Part shown: positions 62,745-64,000 of the stretch, in pieces | How positions within the stretch are numbered: position 1 is the stretch's first letter | Layout of the letters: each line of letters opens with the position of its first letter | Assembly: GCF_900605015.1 (NCBI RefSeq) | Contig: NZ_LR027573.1 | Coordinates: 313,995 to 377,994, forward strand | DNA length: 64,000 nucleotides | From: Olsenella sp. Marseille-P4559 | GTDB lineage: Bacteria > Actinomycetota > Coriobacteriia > Coriobacteriales > Atopobiaceae | Reading direction: 5' to 3' | Notes under the pieces: model-generated | Seen by the model: only the letters and a program-made list of their open reading frames with translations | Told to the model about the DNA's origin: nothing | The model's database searches: none | Translations under genes and position numbers: made by a program

Positions 62745-63932
62745 ATGGACCTCGAGGGGATCGACTACCTGGCAACGCTCATGGCGAGCATCGCCGTTGT
62801 GCCCGCGCACGTCTACCAGCGAAACTCCCTGGCCTCGGCACACATCCCCGTGAGGCTTCCCGCAGACCCGCTTGCCCTGTGGGAAAAGCAGGCGCTCGAC
62901 GTCGACGGCCCTGTTGGCTACGTTCCCGTCGACGACAACCTCTACCTTGGCGTTGTCGTTGCCGGAGACGCACGGCTTGTGCTTGGGCCCATACCCGAGG
63001 CTCCCCTCCAGAGCACCCAGGTCACCGCCATGGCAGCCCAGCTCGGCGTCTCCCCCGCCGACCTGCCGCAGTTCACGGCCGGCATGCGCTCGCTCACCAC
63101 GCTGCCGACACTCACCACCGTGCAGGTGCTCTGCGCCATCGCGTTTGCCACCAGCGGCGAGAGGGTCGACATCGACCAGGTGATGGTCCACGACGACGTG
63201 CAGCGCGTGCTCGACTCGAACCTCGCCAAGGAGGAGTTCCGAGCAAACGAGTTCTCCACACACGAGGGACCGAAAAACTCCTCGCTCAAGATCGAGGAGG
63301 TCGTATGCGCCCTCGTGCGGCAGGGTCGCCCGGACGAGCTGCGCGCATACTTCTCGCGGCTCCCGTCGTTCAGGGCAGGCGTGCTCTCCTCGAACCCCCT
63401 GCGCAACGCCAAGGACACCTTCATTGCCGCCACAACGGTCATCTCTCGAGCGGCAATCTCAGGAGGAATGGGTTCGTGCAAGGCGCTTGCGCTCAGCGAC
63501 TCCTACATCAACCGTTGCGAGCTTGCCGGAGACACCCAACGGGTGGGCGAGCTTGGCTACCACATGGCCGTCGAGTACGCCGAGCGCGTGGGTCGCCTGC
63601 GCCTGGGCGAGAACCCCTCCGAGCTCGTGCTCAGTGCCACAAACTACGTTCGTGCGCACATCTTCGAGCCCATCCGCACCGAGGACGTGGCCAAGGCGCT
63701 CTTTGTGAGCCGTGGGTTTCTCTCCACGCGCTTTAAGCAGGAGACGGGCATGGGACTTGCAGACTACATACGGCACGAGAAGATCGAAGAGGCAAAGTCG
63801 CTGCTCGCAAACACCGACCAATCGCTACTCGACATCAGCACCTACTTGGGATTCTGCTCCCAGAGCCACTTCAGCGAGGTGTTTCGCCGCGAGACCGGCA
63901 TGACCCCTCGGGCGTGGCGGTTGCACGGATAG
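62745..63932 (+). CDS. AraC-family transcriptional regulator
   Basis: 395 aa. ATG 62745 (MDLEGIDYLATLMASIA) follows CGGAGAAGCCCT. A long N-terminal effector region has YLGVVVAGDARLVLGPIPEA and YFSRLPSFRAGVLSSNPLRN. The C-terminal HTH pair reads VAKALFVSRGFLSTRFKQET and ISTYLGFCSQSHFSEVFRRE. It likely controls the divergent glycoside operon. Confidence 0.92.
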   Translation: MDLEGIDYLATLMASIAVVPAHVYQRNSLASAHIPVRLPADPLALWEKQALDVDGPVGYVPVDDNLYLGVVVAGDARLVLGPIPEAPLQSTQVTAMAAQLGVSPADLPQFTAGMRSLTTLPTLTTVQVLCAIAFATSGERVDIDQVMVHDDVQRVLDSNLAKEEFRANEFSTHEGPKNSSLKIEEVVCALVRQGRPDELRAYFSRLPSFRAGVLSSNPLRNAKDTFIAATTVISRAAISGGMGSCKALALSDSYINRCELAGDTQRVGELGYHMAVEYAERVGRLRLGENPSELVLSATNYVRAHIFEPIRTEDVAKALFVSRGFLSTRFKQETGMGLADYIRHEKIEEAKSLLANTDQSLLDISTYLGFCSQSHFSEVFRRETGMTPRAWRLHG

Positions 63933-63936
63933 GCAA

Positions 63937-63964
63937 CTGACGCGCAACACTCTTCTCGTATAAT
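63937..63964 (+). promoter_or_regulatory. Sigma-70 promoter for a gene beyond the window
   Basis: CTGACG (63937-63942) and TATAAT (63959-63964) with a 16-bp spacer, just downstream of the AraC stop. The -10 box is perfect. The gene it serves starts beyond 64000. Confidence 0.6.
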
Positions 63965-64000
63965 GGCTGGGCATGCACGCAGCGGCCACCAGCGAAGGAC

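Overview
The window is GC-rich chromosomal DNA from an anaerobic, sugar-fermenting bacterium. Protein style, the phosphoketolase, the giant 2-hydroxyacyl-CoA dehydratase activase and the large plant-glycoside clusters suggest an actinobacterial Coriobacteriia, probably an Olsenella/Atopobiaceae-like gut or rumen organism. This placement is an inference from gene content and base composition; no rRNA is present.

Layout. 1-7130: a decayed mobile island abutting the 3' end of an initiator tRNA-Met gene. It holds an IS256-type element with a coupled 98-aa passenger, the C-terminal stump of a tyrosine recombinase, a frameshifted AlbA_2-type regulator, a wrecked IS110 element bounded by a perfect 29-bp inverted repeat, a 22-aa cationic peptide ORF and an ORF6N protein. 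7340-19467: housekeeping and miscellaneous genes: two HAD phosphatases, a membrane protein, peptidase T, the 1565-aa activase with its TetR regulator, DUF1905/DUF2200 genes, an ArsC-like protein and an orphan JetD-like (DUF2220) protein. 20175-24929: xylulose-5-P/fructose-6-P phosphoketolase with a LacI regulator, then a membrane-anchored TPR-like protein.

25305-40930: an L-rhamnose and rhamnoside locus: rhaB-rhaA-rhaD, a divergent GPH sugar transporter, and an opposing operon of a surface-anchored permuted GH3 enzyme, a 4-TM protein, a GH78 rhamnosidase and a GH2 beta-galactosidase, next to an RpiR regulator. 41084-49749: a TMEM175-like channel, a GGQ ribosome-rescue factor, a lipoprotein/SDR chimeric remnant with its AraC regulator, a second permuted GH3 gene broken by an amber codon, and a LytTR two-component system. 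50187-63932: a second glycoside operon read leftwards from an AraC regulator: two extended SDRs (one with a C-terminal zinc-ribbon-like tail), a GPH transporter with an in-frame stop, GH78, GH3, SGNH hydrolase, alpha/beta esterase and GH43. Together the two clusters look built to strip rhamnose, glucose, galactose and acyl groups from plant glycosides and feed rhamnose into RhaABD and phosphoketolase.

The most unusual content is non-coding. Three intergenic arrays carry a 10-bp palindrome, TGCGTACGCA (or TGCGTGCGCA), at spacings of exactly 73 and 84 bp, alternating, close to 7 and 8 helical turns. A fourth, unrelated structure at 41731-41981 has four TGCACAAAAACG units in two inverted pairs, each pair with 40-bp spacing, around an AT-rich core. 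A 29-nt palindrome recurs exactly over gene stop codons, once serving two convergent genes. Several genes carry in-frame stops or frameshifts, so either decay is active or the assembly has errors.
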